DNA of 64,000 nt from Drosophila miranda (Eukaryota > Arthropoda > Insecta > Diptera > Drosophilidae), in the NCBI RefSeq assembly GCF_003369915.1, contig NC_046676.1, forward strand, positions 16,846,001-16,910,000, written 5' to 3'. This document shows, in pieces, positions 11,203 to 24,915 of the stretch. The first letter of the stretch is position 1; each line of letters starts with the position of its first letter. The translations under genes and the position numbers were made by a program. The notes beneath the pieces are model-generated. The model saw only the letters and a list, made by a program, of their open reading frames with translations. It had not been told where the DNA came from and ran no database searches.

Positions 11203-13796
11203 CGCGAAACTGTTTGAAAATCCGGCCGGTCGCCACTTTTTGTGGCACGACCAGTGTCGGACAATGTTTAGAAGGAGATGTGCTGGCATGCACTTTTCAT
11301 GTTCAAACCTGATGAAACCTGCAGAGGGGCGACGTCAGGGCACGACCCATGCAAGGGTAATTAGCGACTGTACATTTCTCTCAGACTGATTGGACGGTGA
11401 GAATGTAAGCGGTTCCACGCACAGCCAGTTGTTGGACTTGTTGCTCGGCTCAGGCGCGTGAGACTGCATCATTTGAATGGGGGCTTGTGGGGCTCTTAAC
11501 AACTTCCGCTCCACAGCCGTGCTCCAACTCTAACGCCAGCTCCGGCTCCAGCCGCACTTCCATTTCAAATGCGATTGAATGTTTGGCATGTTCAGCAGAT
11601 GCAGATGAGAGCGATAGACAGACAGACCCAAAGCAATTCGATTGCTGAAATGAAATTTTCCGGCAATTTGGGCATAGTCAAGCTCATTGCATTCGATTTT
11701 CGTCTTGACTTTGACTCCTTTCCTCATCGAAAGTGTGGAAATGCAAACATTTCGCTTTGTGCTCTTAATTGCAGTGCAAGTGGATTTCAATTATTCAAAT
11801 GAGTCGCTTCCCTGGCATGCCACTCGAAATCTCTCTCGGGGCTGCACTTCCGAATTTTCGCTCCTCCAAAACTGGTCTAGACCATGTCGCCTTAATGGCG
11901 AACAAAAGACACAGAGCCAGACCGGCAGGGGGAGATGCCGAAGAGGAGGCCGAACTGGAACTGAATTTCTTCTGCTTCATCATCATCTCGTGCTGATATC
12001 GTGGCTTTATCTCTTGGCCTGCCTTTTGCCATTTGGCTCTCTGCTGCTGCTGCTGCTGCTGTTGGGAATGACGTTTCAGCGAAAGTTGTTACGTTACCAT
12101 CGACAACCAGCACCGACGACAAAACACTGAAAGCCTATGCAAAACCGGTCGGTCATTGATTTTTGGTTACTGCAAATTGTCTGGCCATGACCAGCTCTGG
12201 AGGGAGACCAGCTCATCTCCAGCTGCAACTGCAGCTACAAAAATGTTTCGCTCCACGCTGCGTATACTCGATTTGGCCGCAACGACTTTGGATTTAGTGT
12301 GCGCAAGTGGCAGTGCGTGGCTAATTTACAGCTTATGGCTGGCTGTGCCTACACAGCCACCCCAGATTAACATTGTTCAATATTTGCTCGGAGTAAATAT
12401 TATTTCAATACGCAAACAATTGAGATGAAGCTGATCAATTCATCGGCTGGACGACTACTATAAAGAAAGATAATCTCTACTGATTCGTGTCTATTCAAAC
12501 AAGTCTTTTATTTTTGAAAAAACATGATTTACACTCGCTATTGGATATCAAAACTGAGTGGCATTATATGTTGAAATATTGTGCCACAGAAACGGAAATA
12601 AAGGATAATAAACTGTTGGTACATTTATCTTACCAGTAAGATTCCACGCAACTTCTGAGTTGTGGGATCTACAAAGATTCTAGTATGTTTCCACATTCTT
12701 ATAAGCAGGCCAGGAGAGTGGCCAGTGCTATTGCATATTTCTAAGCCTTACAGTACATTTATATTACATTAAATATTCCCTGTACTATATATTTAATGTT
12801 AAATATTTGAATAGGAACGTTTTCCCAGGCCAACGCCCATTGGGTCGGCTCTCTTTATTCACTTCCTTTCACTTCTTGGACAGGCTTGCCAAATTGCTTG
12901 TAACCCAGGGAGCTATAAACAAGCCCAGAGCCACCGAAAGCTGCACAATCTGCTCATTATGTCTTCGATTGTGTTTCTGTGTTGATGTATTGTTTTTCTT
13001 CTTTTTGGCGGACTGCATGTATTTTTGGCGTGGCTCTCTTAGCGGTAATGTGCCCACTTTGGGCCTGTTTGTCGGGCATTTTGCCGGCGTTTTTAACACA
13101 CATTGACCAGGGCATTGTTGTAGATTCGGTTAACTGTCTGGCGGCACAATTCCAGCTTCAGTTCGGGGCTACTCTCTTTCATTTCTTTCGGTTTCGGTTT
13201 CGTTTCGTTTCGTTTCCTCCACTCCATTCCAGTGGATCGGATCGGAGTAGATTGGAGGCTGTTGGAGGCTGAGCAGTTGCCATTGAAAGTAAGGCTGAAA
13301 TGAGCCGTTGGCATCCAGATTCACTTTCGATGCTTTGATTGAGAATGCTTGAGTCCGGTATTGGAATCTTCAGGTCGTCAGAGTATCAAACTCACCTCGT
13401 GGGGAACATGGCAAGAGTATCTTCCTCAGCAGTGCCTCTGCTCTCTCTGTCTCCGTTTCTCTCTCTTTCTCTGTCTCTCTCTCTCTCTGGCGGTTGCTTC
13501 GTCTTCGTTTTGGCCAAGTTGCGAGCCGCCGTCGACTTCAAGTTTCAGTTACAATTCGGCAGCGACTCGGCCTGGTTGCAATTCCCTCAATTGCTCCGCG
13601 CGTGTCTCTTTGTGCTTGTGCGTGTATCCTGAAATATAGCCACAAGGATATACCAATAAAGTGGGTGCAGTGCCAGTCTGGAGATATACTTTCAGTCTCA
13701 ACTCCAATCAGTGTGTTTTCCCTGTGCTTATCGAGACGATTTTAATTTTCAGCTGCTGCCTCATTCGGATTAGGAATTAGTTTTCATCCTGTCGCG
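11203..13796. other. Intergenic region between receptor B and the Gln-rich gene
   Basis: This region is divergent: both flanking genes are transcribed away from it, so it should hold the promoter of receptor B near 11203 and the promoter and 5' UTR of the plus-strand gene before 13797. Small open frames are low-complexity and unconvincing. A CT-rich run lies near 13440-13490. Nothing else is recognised. Confidence 0.5.
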
Positions 13797-16700
13797 ATGA
13801 GAATTCTGCCATTGCTGGTAAGTCGGGTCCGGACCAAAAACAAAACAACTCAGAAACTTACCTCACAATTAAATGGGAATTTATGCAACAACAACCACTT
13901 GGAGAGGTGTCAACGCTTGCTTGACCCCTACGGGCGTGCGACCTGCCCTAAGCCCCCCCGAGGAGGCATTCCCCATCATTGACATTGACAAATAGTGTCA
14001 TTGCATGGTGGTGAGCCGGGGGGAAGGGGGAGGGAGGCCGGAGTAAGCCAAGTGTAAATTGCCTTCCGGCTGCCTCAACACTCAGCAGTCAGCAGTCAGC
14101 AATCAGCACTCTTGCCTCCAGACTTCAACTTGGCTCTTGTTACGCGAAGAAATGTTGGCCTATCTGGTGGATCTCTTAGCCGAATGGCTCGACATGTGGT
14201 GGAAGGTGTGCGGTGTGTGCCCCGCCTGCGAATTGTCTCATTGTTTCCCTTGCACTTGTTAGCGCTGCCACTGGCTCTGATCGGAGATATTCCCTGGGTC
14301 ACATTTGCCCAATTGTTATTGGAAATTACTCACACAATAAGATAAGATCAAGGGGATTGTATCCTCTCAAATCTGTAGTTATCGCTTGCCCAATCGTTTC
14401 TCTGCAACGTCGTGTTGCATGCAATCAGCAGTACGAGCTGCACGGGTAGAACCTAGTGTGGCAGCTGGCCGAACTCATTAAACATCTTCATCTGCATCAT
14501 CAGCAAGACCAACATGAGAGCTCCAACTGTCCTCCTTTCCATCTTGATCTCTGCCTCTGTCTCTGCACGTTCGTCTGCCTTTCAAAATTGAGGCGCCGAA
14601 CGACCATCAGGTTTGGCTTCAATCTCCATCTCCATTGGTTGTGCAAAGCCAAAGGCAAAGGCAGAGGCATCCAAAGATGACTCTAGACTTTTGCAGCCGA
14701 AAAATCCCCCATGACGATCATTTGCGGCTGCCATTGAGTCCATCACATGTGCAAGTGTGTACGTGTGTGTGTAACCTTTACAAAAACGTCTTGTAAGGCG
14801 CTTCATTTATCGAACTATTGCAATTCGGACTGAAAAGAGCAGCGGTACTCGTACTCGTACAATAAATGTCAAAAGCTGGCCCAGATAAACATTATTTCAG
14901 TTGTGTAGAAAACCGTTTCATGGCTAATTTTCAGTCGCATAGAAAGGAAAATGCTGATTGTCATTGCCCGATGTTTGCGCGGACAAAAGGCGGAAGAGGG
15001 TGAAGAACCGCCTGACTTTCTGTGCTGTCTGGCTGGGGGCTAATGCTATGGGTATGGCTGTAGCGTGGCTATGGCTATGCTCACGACACCGCACACTTCA
15101 GCACCTGCTGCTGCCCCTGGGCCCCATCTCCACTCGCCAGTGCCCCCAAATAGGCCGAGGCTGAGCATATTTTAATATGCTGCACGCATGCAAACCGACC
15201 ATTTGTTGCCTGCCGCTTGGAGTGTAGAAAGTTGATTGGCATTATTTTGGCTCTGTCTCCGATTCGATTATTACTATGTATCTAGATTGTCAGCAGAAAG
15301 TTTCGTTTCAACTGCGACGACAAGTGCAGCTAATCTGCAGCTTCGGCCCCAGATGCAGCCCTACCAGATCCGTCCCGAAACGGAGGAGGAATTCACCTTT
15401 CACTTCTCTTCTTCACTTCCCACTGCAGCTCAATTATTTCCATTACGAGTATTGAAATCGAAAGATGCGCTTGCTGCTGGCCGGCCTGGACGGTCCAGCC
15501 GAAATTCAGCGGCAAAAATGGTTATAAATAAAAGGAAAAACTTTTGCAACTGAAGACGAGCTGCTACTAGCCAGTTTTTAGCTGGACAAATGTGAATGTA
15601 CCTGCACCGCGATGGAGTTAGAGCTACCTCCGCGAGGAGACACACGAAATTCATATATTTTGGAATGCGGTTTTCGACCGCAGACAATTTTCTGTTCGTA
15701 GCGTAATTACAATACTATCCACAACTCGGTGGTTGGTTGGTTGGATGGATGATGCGGAGATATTTATTTTAATTAAATGTTACTCAAGTAACCAGCATCT
15801 TGGACTCGAATCTGACCTGAGTTGCAGTTTTGGGCTGCACATGAAACTCACATGAATATTAATGATGATCCGAAATTGCTCGGATGTCGATTAGGTTGTC
15901 TACTAATTTGTGGGCCCCAGCTTGTTTGCGGCTTATAATTATACGGCTTCTTTCTTTTTTGGCATTCGCCGAGGAGGAGGGAGCGAGAGAGAGAGAGGGA
16001 GAGGGAGAGGGAGAGAGCATTGCATAATAGTGCGTCATGAATAGCCTAAAAATGCGGCCAGAGTTCATCGCGGTTCCGGATGGCTATCAGCGGCGACCAA
16101 GTTTGTTTAATTTATGCACACTTTTTCTTCGAGGGTTACTGATTGTTTATTCGATTTTTATTTATTTTATGCAACGACCTTGCTCAGCGCTTAACTAATT
16201 AAAAAAAGCAAAACACACACACCAAAATCTTAAGCTTTTTTTAGAGCCTGCTGCCACTGAACGCCCTCAACCGAAGTCAGTTTTGGATGGGTTTGTTAAT
16301 TAGTTTGGGTTTGATTGGTTTCGTCTGGCTGCTGCATTGGGATGGGATTCTCCTTTCCATTTCCATTTGCACATTCGCGCCCCAAAAGCGTGTCTCTCCA
16401 GTTCGTTGCCTAAGTCTTTTGTCTGCTAGCCTCCTGGCACGCCATGGCGGCGACAATATTGGCACTAGCCGATTGCTTGTAACCAATTGTGGACATAGAT
16501 ACTTACATGCCTACCAGTGGCTGCAGACACACACAGATACACACATCGGCGGACTCTGGACTTTGTTAGCTGTCGTTTGCATAACCCGGCTGTTGTCGCC
16601 GCCGCTCATACGCAACATTCGTTCAATTGCATTTCAATTTGCTTATTACTCGGCAATTTGCAATTGACACATTGCTAAAATATGAAATGCCAAGCGACAG

Positions 16701-19700
16701 AGCAGGGATTGCATCGTGAGCCACAGCCCGAGTCCCCAACAAAAGTTGGTCAAATTACAATTACGAATTGAGATCTCTGGGTGACAGTCTGCTACAATTG
16801 TTTGCGCCCCCATTGGAATGAGAAGGAAAGGCGCAATCAGCTCGAGAGCTACCACACGTTCACAGAGACCAGCCTCATTTGCGGCTGGGATTCCTTGGAG
16901 TGGTTGGACAACTTTTACATTCGCCCGGCGTGCAGTGCTGCATCATCTTCCATCATTTTCCAGTGCCCATTATGCAGATCAGCCTGGCTGGCGGTCCCCT
17001 CACGCACTGCTCTGCTCCCCCCTCCAAGATGCTCCAAGCCCAAGCACGCACACGAAAACCTGCTACTTGTCGGCACGTTGCCGCCATTGAGGCTGCCTGG
17101 TGGACCTTCTTCAACATCATCTGCTGGCCCGCTTTCTCGCGGCCAATTCATGTCACGTTGAGGTAGATTCGACCCCAGCGGAGCAGAAGAGCAACAGAGC
17201 AACAGAGCAGCAGAAGCATAAAAACACTTTCATTTTTCATTTAATTTAATAATTCATCATTCATCATCTCTCATCTCTGCCTCCCATCGTGTTGGCCTTA
17301 TCTGAAGCGCCCAAAAGTGTTTATAGCCTGGTCCATATTTTTCCCCGCTGGCGTGTCGCTTACTTCCGTTTTCGGTGGTGGTGCTGGTGGCACTTCTGGA
17401 ACACAATGACTGCATAAAAAACGATAAATGCTTTATTTTCGTACATGCCGTTTTTTACACCATTTCGGCTCGCATGCCACGTTTGTCGCTTGAGTCTTTC
17501 GTTTGTTTTCTCAAGTCTCACATTTTCTACCGCCCGATCCGAGCACTCACTTCCTTTCTTCATTCCTGCTGGTCGCGCTACAGTTATTCCATTTGGACAG
17601 CTGTCTCAGTGTCTCAGTCGCAGTGTCAGCCGCCTCTTATGCAACCAGGGCCTGGGATTTAATTATAAGGATTTACCAGATTGTCGGCAATTTGGCGAGA
17701 AAACGAACGAGAAAGTGACGCATTATTTACATCCGCTTCGGTTTCGCCTCTCCGCCTCTCTCACTATGGGAAATGATGTCAGTTAAGGCTGGACGAGCTC
17801 GTATGTTCTCAGACCCGTCCCAGCAATGGCATACGCTTCCTCATAATTTGAATGGACATTAGGTTTTTGCAACTTTTTGCATCATTTGACGATGACTGAC
17901 GTTCCTGGCCCACTCGCGTAATTGGCCCGCAGACAAGCCACAGTTCGCCGTCCCGGAGTTCTTGGTTGCAGACACCAAGAGACTCTGTTAACTGCCTTCG
18001 TGCGGGGGGTATGGTGGTTCACACAGAGATGACTCTCAAGTTGTTGGCCAGAATAATTGTGCCGTGTCACATGCTGGTGTGTTGGTGTTGCCAATCCACT
18101 CGCATTCACATGGCTGACGGACTAACAATGGCAGATCAACTGGCACATATCATAACTGCTCATCATCGGGTGCATGAGATGAGATTGCCAGGGGCTAATG
18201 GCAGTAACTGTGTGTCTAGACAACAAAGCAGCCGAAAATAAACACAATTTACATGAGAACTTGTTCAGCTATTTGTCAGTTGCAACTTGACTGTGGCAGC
18301 GGCTGCGGCAGCCCCAACTGTAGGCAGCAGTGGGAGCTCTGTAAGATTTCACTTGGCAAATCGGCGAACGCCAACACGAGCAGCAAAGGCTGAAAAAAAC
18401 CACCGTAAAACGTGCCGCTCGTCAGCACAGACACCAAGCAATCCAAGCCATCCAAGCATCCAGCGTGGCTGCCACTTGGCGGCTCATGCCACATGCCACA
18501 AGTTGTTAGTCCTGCGGTCAACTTCAGGTTGTCCATGCCACTGGCTTGTTTGGCCATTTCCATTACACAACATCTTCACTTTGGGTCTGGCTTTGATTTA
18601 CACTTGCCCACTAAATGCTTGCCAAAGATTCGGAGGCTTCTTCTTCGTTTGGCGCATTGCATAATTCTTCTGGCCAAATGGAGGAAAACTCCGGAGAGTT
18701 CCCCGGCTGACATCAGATTTATTGGCCTGTAAACATTTTCATTATGTTAATGTGTGAGTTCGGGTTCAGCTCTCGAACAATTTTGGGCCCTGGCTCTGGC
18801 TCTGACTCTGGCTCGAGATGAATTTTGATGGCTTTTTGCCTTACTTACTGACTGGTGGCTGGTGTGTAAACTTTCTCCCATTGTTAGCATCTTTCTTTTC
18901 ATGAACTGCTTTCGGCTGTTCGCGCCAGCTGCTGTCGATGCCCATGTTGATTTGATTATTTCTCTACTGTTTCATATTTTCCCCCGTGCATCATTGTTTT
19001 GCCAAATCTTTGACATTTGCTTATTGTGTATATTGTATGTGGTCAGCAGAGTGTGTGACGACTGGCTGGCTTTCTTTGTACAATGTCTAGTCTAGAGTCG
19101 AGTGGAGTGGAGGGGATGGGACTACCGAAAGGCTTGAGGTGTAGGTCAGTTAGAGGGACAAGTATGGTAATATCTGTTGCTTTGGCTGTGACTTTGTCTG
19201 CACAGCAGGCAGTTTGTATAGGAAGTCACTGTTGGATAATCGGACTGTTTGTGTGGGTTTGACAATGTCCGCGATTAGCATATGTCGCGCACAAAGGTTA
19301 TGTTATGGCATAACCCCCCGAAAATACGCATGGTCTATCCGGAAAGTGAGTGTAGGCCTGGACCTAATTATTTCAATTATATGCTGTCAAAATGCGTGCT
19401 GAGACAACATCCAAAGATACCTATGAAATAGAAAAAACAAAAGCCAGTCGCAGCAACAAAGGTTGCCTCAGGAGCTGTCAAAACTCGGTCTCACAGCTTC
19501 CGTTTTGACATGGCTCCAATCCACGGACCAAAGGTACACAGATAAAGGCCAAAACAATGTGACAAAGATGCCATAATCAGCAGCAACTACCGTGAGATTG
19601 CGTATACGCCACCGCCAATCGACAACTGGGTTAGACCCCACCATGTGGAAGTGGATTTGGATGTGGATGTGAATGTGGGTAACTCTCATTGTCGGTTGAG

Positions 19701-22700
19701 TGTGTATTATTTTCACTTCACTTTCGGCTCAGCCATCAAAATGTGTTATATACTTGTACCCCATTATATAGATACAGATACAAATCAAATGTCAAGCGCC
19801 CACACAGTGCGGCCGACATCTGCAGGCCAAATGCAGTTTGGAAAGTTGAGAAAACTGAGCCTCGGCCAAGTGAAACAGAATGGGGCAAGCCCCATTTTCC
19901 TTCTGTCTCTCTGGCATTTTTGCGAGGGCGTATCTTCACTACTGGCTGCTCTCTGGGGCTGCAGGCTGGTCTGGTCAATTGAAATTCGTCGCCGCACTTC
20001 AGGGCAACTTTCACGGCTAAGCCAGAAAGGCCGGGCAGCCCGTGACTGATGATGACTCAATGCCCTGACACGGCTGACGCGGCTAGGCTGATTCGCTGAT
20101 TCACTGATTAACCATATCGCGATCGGGCAAAAATTAACCGCCAAAAGAGGCTGGAACACTTGAGGTGAGGTCTAGCCTTGCCTTTAACCCATCGAGCCGT
20201 CGGCGTGTCGTTTCTGTGGTCAACAACTCAATCTCAGCCACATCTCCATCCCAGCAAAAGCCGCAGCCTCCACTTGACATTGACCCAATGCAAAGATGGA
20301 AAGACGACAACACACATTCATCCATTCATCCATCCAGTCCCACTTTGCTGGGCTAATTTCTGATGCTCGCTTTTATTGCGTTTTTAATTCGCCTCTTTTG
20401 GCCAATTCACAAATTGGCTCTGCCATCTTCTGTACGTTTTGCGGCTGGTAAAAGTGTTTGCTTATCTCTGCTTTTGGTCGGGGTCTCGACCTTGTCTCAA
20501 GCTAAATCCATTAAAATATTTTCAAGCTTGCAGGAATATCTTTTTAAAAATGGAAAGTTTGTTGGCATTTTTGTGATTTTCCACGAGGAGGCCATTTGTT
20601 ATTGTTTTTTTTCACTTAACACATATATTTCAGATATCTCAGTTGATCCGTATCTTTGGTAATTTGTTAGATTCCTCCAACAGACTCGAATGTGGTTTTA
20701 ATTTGATGGAGCTCTTGCGAATTCCAAAAATATCATCACCGCTTGTATAAATATTTCGTAACAGTCTCCTTCCGAATTAGTTTCGCTTTTAGGGCTGTGG
20801 CATCTGCCTAATCGAGATATGTATCTAGCGGATAAATTTGAGCTTCACGGAATTTTAATTAATTATTTTGGCATTTGAGCGAGCAGGAGTAATAGGTTGA
20901 AACTTTCTTTTCAATTTGCAGTTGGCGCTGACGCTGCTGGCCATTGGTGCCGCCGCAGCAGCTTCCACGACCACGGCCAAGACCACTACCATTGCTTCCA
21001 CCACGACAGCAAAGCCAAAGAGCGGGTCCAAGCCGAAGGCTGAGGCTGAGAAGCCAACTAAGCAGCCATCGCCGTCTGCAAAGCCATCGTCCACAGCTGC
21101 CACCACGCGGCAATCGAAGGCGCTGAAGGCACCTGAGAATCCTGGCGAGAACCGCGGCAAGAGGACGCTCTTCGACTTTGGCAATGCCGGCTATCTGTAT
21201 CCGGAGGTAGCCAGCAGGAGGTCCGGCTATGTGGACAACACAGCCAGCTATTATCCCCAGACTGGCTACTACAGCGGACAGAACGCCATTGGTAGGTTGA
21301 ATATCATGGCAAAAAGCAGAAGAATCATTTTGAATATCCCTCAATTACAGCTCAATATCCCGGACACTTCGGTCCGGCGTATGCGCCATACCCGCAGTAC
21401 CTGGAGGCGCCTGAGCCCATAATCGAGATCATTATCAAGGATGCCAATGAGACACTCGCCGAGGAGCCTGCCCAGCCGATAGTGACCAGGAAGAAGAAGA
21501 AGAAGGAGAAAGTCCACGTGTTCTATGTGAATTACAAGAAGGACCAGAACAACAAGCTGCACCTGGAGTCGCCGATAGCCTCATTGAACAACGACGACAA
21601 CGAGGAGGAAGAGGAGGAGGAGGAAGAGGTGATCCAGTATCCGGTGACCCCTCTGCCACCGCTGAAACCCACCACCCTGCGCACCATCATCCACCCCGAC
21701 TCTGAGAAGTTCCACAGCAACTCCGGAATCCACGTCTCCTTCGGGGCAGAGAACAAACACCAGACTGGGCACATTCTGGAGGAGCACGATGCCGAGAGCA
21801 TTCAGCGCCAGGTGGTGGCTCTGCCGCTCCCAGTGAGCGCCAGTGGCCTCAAGGCAGATGGCGGCTTTTCCGGAAACACCCGCGCCGACTATGGCAGGGA
21901 GAGCAGCTTTGTTAGGAGCCCCGGACCCATCGGCAATCTGCTCTTTGGAAGTGGTGGCAGCTCAAACAACTTCCACCAGCAGTCGAACCTGCACTTCCAG
22001 AGCCAGCAGCAGCTTCCGTCGCAGCACGGCAGCAACTATTTCAGACCACCCTCCGCTCTGGTGGGCCCTCCTCCCTCCTATCAGAAGCCAGCGCCACAGC
22101 AGCAACTGCAACAGTCGCAGTCACAGCTGCAACATCAGCAGCAACAGCTCCAGCAGCCACAGCAGTCGCGCCCAAGCATCACGCAACAGCAGTTGCCTTC
22201 CACCTCGTCCCAGACGATCTTCAACAAGCTGGTCCAGCAGTCGCAGTACTACATCAATCACAATCAGCAGTATCCGCCGCATCACCAAAGTCAAAGTCAG
22301 CAACACCAGCAGCAGCAGTACCAGAAGCCACCCAACAAGCAGGTCCAGGTGCCATTCTTCCCGACGATTCCGCCCAAGACGCAGGACCTGTCCTCGCGCC
22401 CGAGTCCAGCGCCATATCATCCCATCAAGTTCCGTCCCACGCCAGCTCCCACGACGCACGTGAAGCCCTTGCCGCTGCCCGTAAAACTGGACAACGCAAA
22501 CTACCAGCAGCAGCAGCAGCAGCAGCAACATTATCAGCCACAGCAGCAACAAAAGGTGCCACAGCCTTACCAGTTTGTTCGACAGCCCCAATTTGTGCAG
22601 CAGCCACAGTTTGTGGTGCGTTCCCCCACGCCTGTGCCGGAATATTACCCGCAGCAGCACCAACAATCGCAGCACCAACAATCGCAGCAGCATCGCCAGC

Positions 22701-23413
22701 AGCAGCAGCAACAGCAACAGAAGACCATTCAGAGCACCCTCAACTACTTTGATATAAAGCCATCCAAGGAGACAGAGCTGTTGAAGTCCATACCCAAGTA
22801 TGAGCAGCACATCATTGAGACCGTGCAGAATCCCATTAATCCCTCACAGCAGCAACATCATCATCATCCTCAGCAGCAGCAGAAGCAGCAGCAGCAGCAA
22901 TTCAGTTACAGCAGCACTCGTAATGAGGTGATCCACGATGTGCCCGCTCCCAATCTCGCACCCTCTGCCCAACAGCCTGTCTCCGGCCATTACATAACCG
23001 CTAGCTCAGGGAGTATCCAAGAGCAGCAGCAACAGCAGCAGCTGCAGCAATCTCACTTCGCCAGCTTTCCCAGCGAGGCTTCGCCCCAGCCTCCCGTCTA
23101 TGCGGAGTCCACGCATGGCCAGAAGGTAATGGTAGTCACACCCGTGCCCCCATCGGCCAACTATGTGACCTACAACCACTACAACCAATTGGCAAACGAG
23201 CCCGTAGTCCATGTAAACTCTCAGACCGCCGCATTGCAGGCCCAGGCCAGCACAAACTTTGCCCAGCAGCCCAGGCAGCCGGCTGCCTCCCAGATCACCG
23301 CTCCCTCGACGGACCACTCGCCCTTCAGTGTGTCCACCTTCCACTCAGATGTGTTCAAGGAGCTCGAGCAGCGAAACCAGCAGGAGCAGCAGTCACAGCC
23401 ACAACAATTGCAA

Positions 23414-23457
<44 letters not shown>

Positions 23458-24585
23458 ACAGCAGCAGCAGCAACAGCAGAAACAGCAGCAGCAGCAGCAA
23501 CAGCAACATCACCAGCAACATCAACAGCAAAAGCAACAACAGCCAAGTGCTGCTCCAGCTTCAGTTCCAGTTTCCGCGCCAGCTGCCTCATCTGCTTCCT
23601 CTCCGAATGGAAAGGCCTCGCAGACGCTGCTCCAATTGCCCGACGAAGTTCCCGAGGATCTGCGCCAGCAACTCTTCTCCTCTGGCATCCTTAACAACGC
23701 CGACATCTCCATCCTCGACTACGACAAGCAAGGAGACATTGCCCTGGAGAACCTTCCCGCCGAGCATCTGCAGCACTTCTATGGAGCCGGCGGTGGCGCC
23801 CAGATTGCCGAGACCAACAAGGTTCTCACTGTGGTCAAGCCAAATGGGGACAAGGTGGCGCTCAGCGAGAAGCAGATCGATCGCGTCAAGCAGAGCAACT
23901 CCCTGCCCCAGAAGCAGAATCTGGACGTAAAGGTGGTACGCTATGATGCGGGACAGGGCCAGAGCGTCAGCGAGAAGTACGTGCGCACCGATGCCACCGT
24001 GGTGACCCCCGTGGACCTGACCGAGCGACAGCAGTACAACCGCTACCTGCCACTGAAGATTAACGGAGCCCAGTTCCCCATTCCAGACAGCGAGGAGCTG
24101 CAGGGCAAGAAGATCGTGAGCGTGGTGGTCCTGGCGCCCGTCGAGGCCCAGCCGGGGACGACGAGCAGTGAGGGGCGCAGTGTGGACAACAAGGAGGTCA
24201 AGTTCTTGGGAGGCGATCTCATCAAAACCCTCGTCAAGAAGCCCACCAAGGACAACTTCAAGCGTTGGCTGGAGAAAGAGGCGCGTACGGACCTCGAGCT
24301 GCAGTCCGTTGTCCTGCTGGTGACCAGGTAAATGTCCATTCCATCCCCTGGATGGAGCAGAGCTAACCCGTTTTTCGTTTTCCTTGCAGATCCAGCGACT
24401 CATCCGCGGATCAGGAGATCTTCATGTACGACATCGGCACGGGCAGTATCAACCGGTTGAACGGGGAGCTCTCCAGCACCTTCGTCAACGTGGCCGAGGA
24501 GAACGCCAGCAGCGAGGATCTGGAGCATGCCGCCACCCTGGACCCCAGCTCGCTGGAGTCCATGATGCATCTGCGTCGCAGATAG
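13797..24585 (+). CDS. Secreted glutamine-rich protein with conserved C-terminal region, function unknown
   Basis: Exons are 13797-13817, 20922-21291, 21351-24327 and 24390-24585, phases consistent, about 1187 aa. The first exon codes only MRILPLL; joined to exon 2 it makes a classic signal peptide ending in an Ala run near residue 20. Next come a Thr/Lys/Pro/Ala segment, a possible basic cleavage site (GKR), a Tyr-rich stretch, a Lys/acidic patch and a long Gln/His/Pro/Ser region with many polyQ runs. The last 320 residues or so are ordinary, non-repetitive sequence (motifs PDEVPEDLRQQL, LDYDKQGDI, RYLPLKINGAQFPIP, VVVLAPVEA), ending in RRR before TAG. I believe related C-terminal regions occur in other insect secreted proteins, but I cannot name the family. 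No membrane anchor is seen. An extracellular or cuticle-type matrix role is a guess. Confidence 0.87.
13818..20921 (+). other. 7.1 kb first intron of the Gln-rich gene
   Basis: The donor is GTAAGT right after the seventh codon and the acceptor is TTTGCAG before 20922. Long first introns that split the signal peptide often carry enhancers in flies. No nested gene is convincing. The content is simple sequence, including a GAGAGG run near 15984-16016. Confidence 0.7.
22078..23546 (+). repeat. CAG/CAA (polyglutamine) repeat region
   Basis: Mixed CAG and CAA codons encode many Gln runs; the longest lies about 23401-23546 and is broken only by Lys and His codons. The CAG/CAA mix keeps the protein repeat while interrupting the DNA repeat. 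Run lengths are likely to vary between individuals. Confidence 0.9.
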
Positions 24586-24915
24586 ATTGAGTCGCCACCG
24601 CAGTCCACAACGAAATGCCATTTAGCTACTCTTCAACATCATCGTGCGCCAATTCCACAGTTTCATATCGCTTTTTTTTTTTACCCCCCCCCCCCCTTCC
24701 TTAGTTTTGCATTCCCCTTTTCTCTTCTCTTTGATCTATCCTCAGGTTGCACTTCTTCCACCAAAAGAGAATCATGCTTCATTGATCACGGCATTGCATC
24801 CCCAATTCCTCTCGTAGTATTTCCATTTTGTAAATATTCTATGCTGATGTTACAATTATCTTAATTTAAGTTAATTTACGTAAAACAATCAAAATAAATA
24901 AGAAAAACGTAGTCG
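24586..24915 (+). other. 3' UTR of the Gln-rich gene with AATAAA
   Basis: A canonical AATAAA at 24893-24898 lies about 310 bases past the stop codon. The UTR contains a T-run followed by 13 C residues (24684-24696). Confidence 0.65.

Noticed and set aside
22121-22810. Leu-rich minus-strand frames opposite the polyQ region
   Set aside because: CAG/CAA repeats read on the other strand give poly-Leu or poly-Val; these are shadows, not genes.
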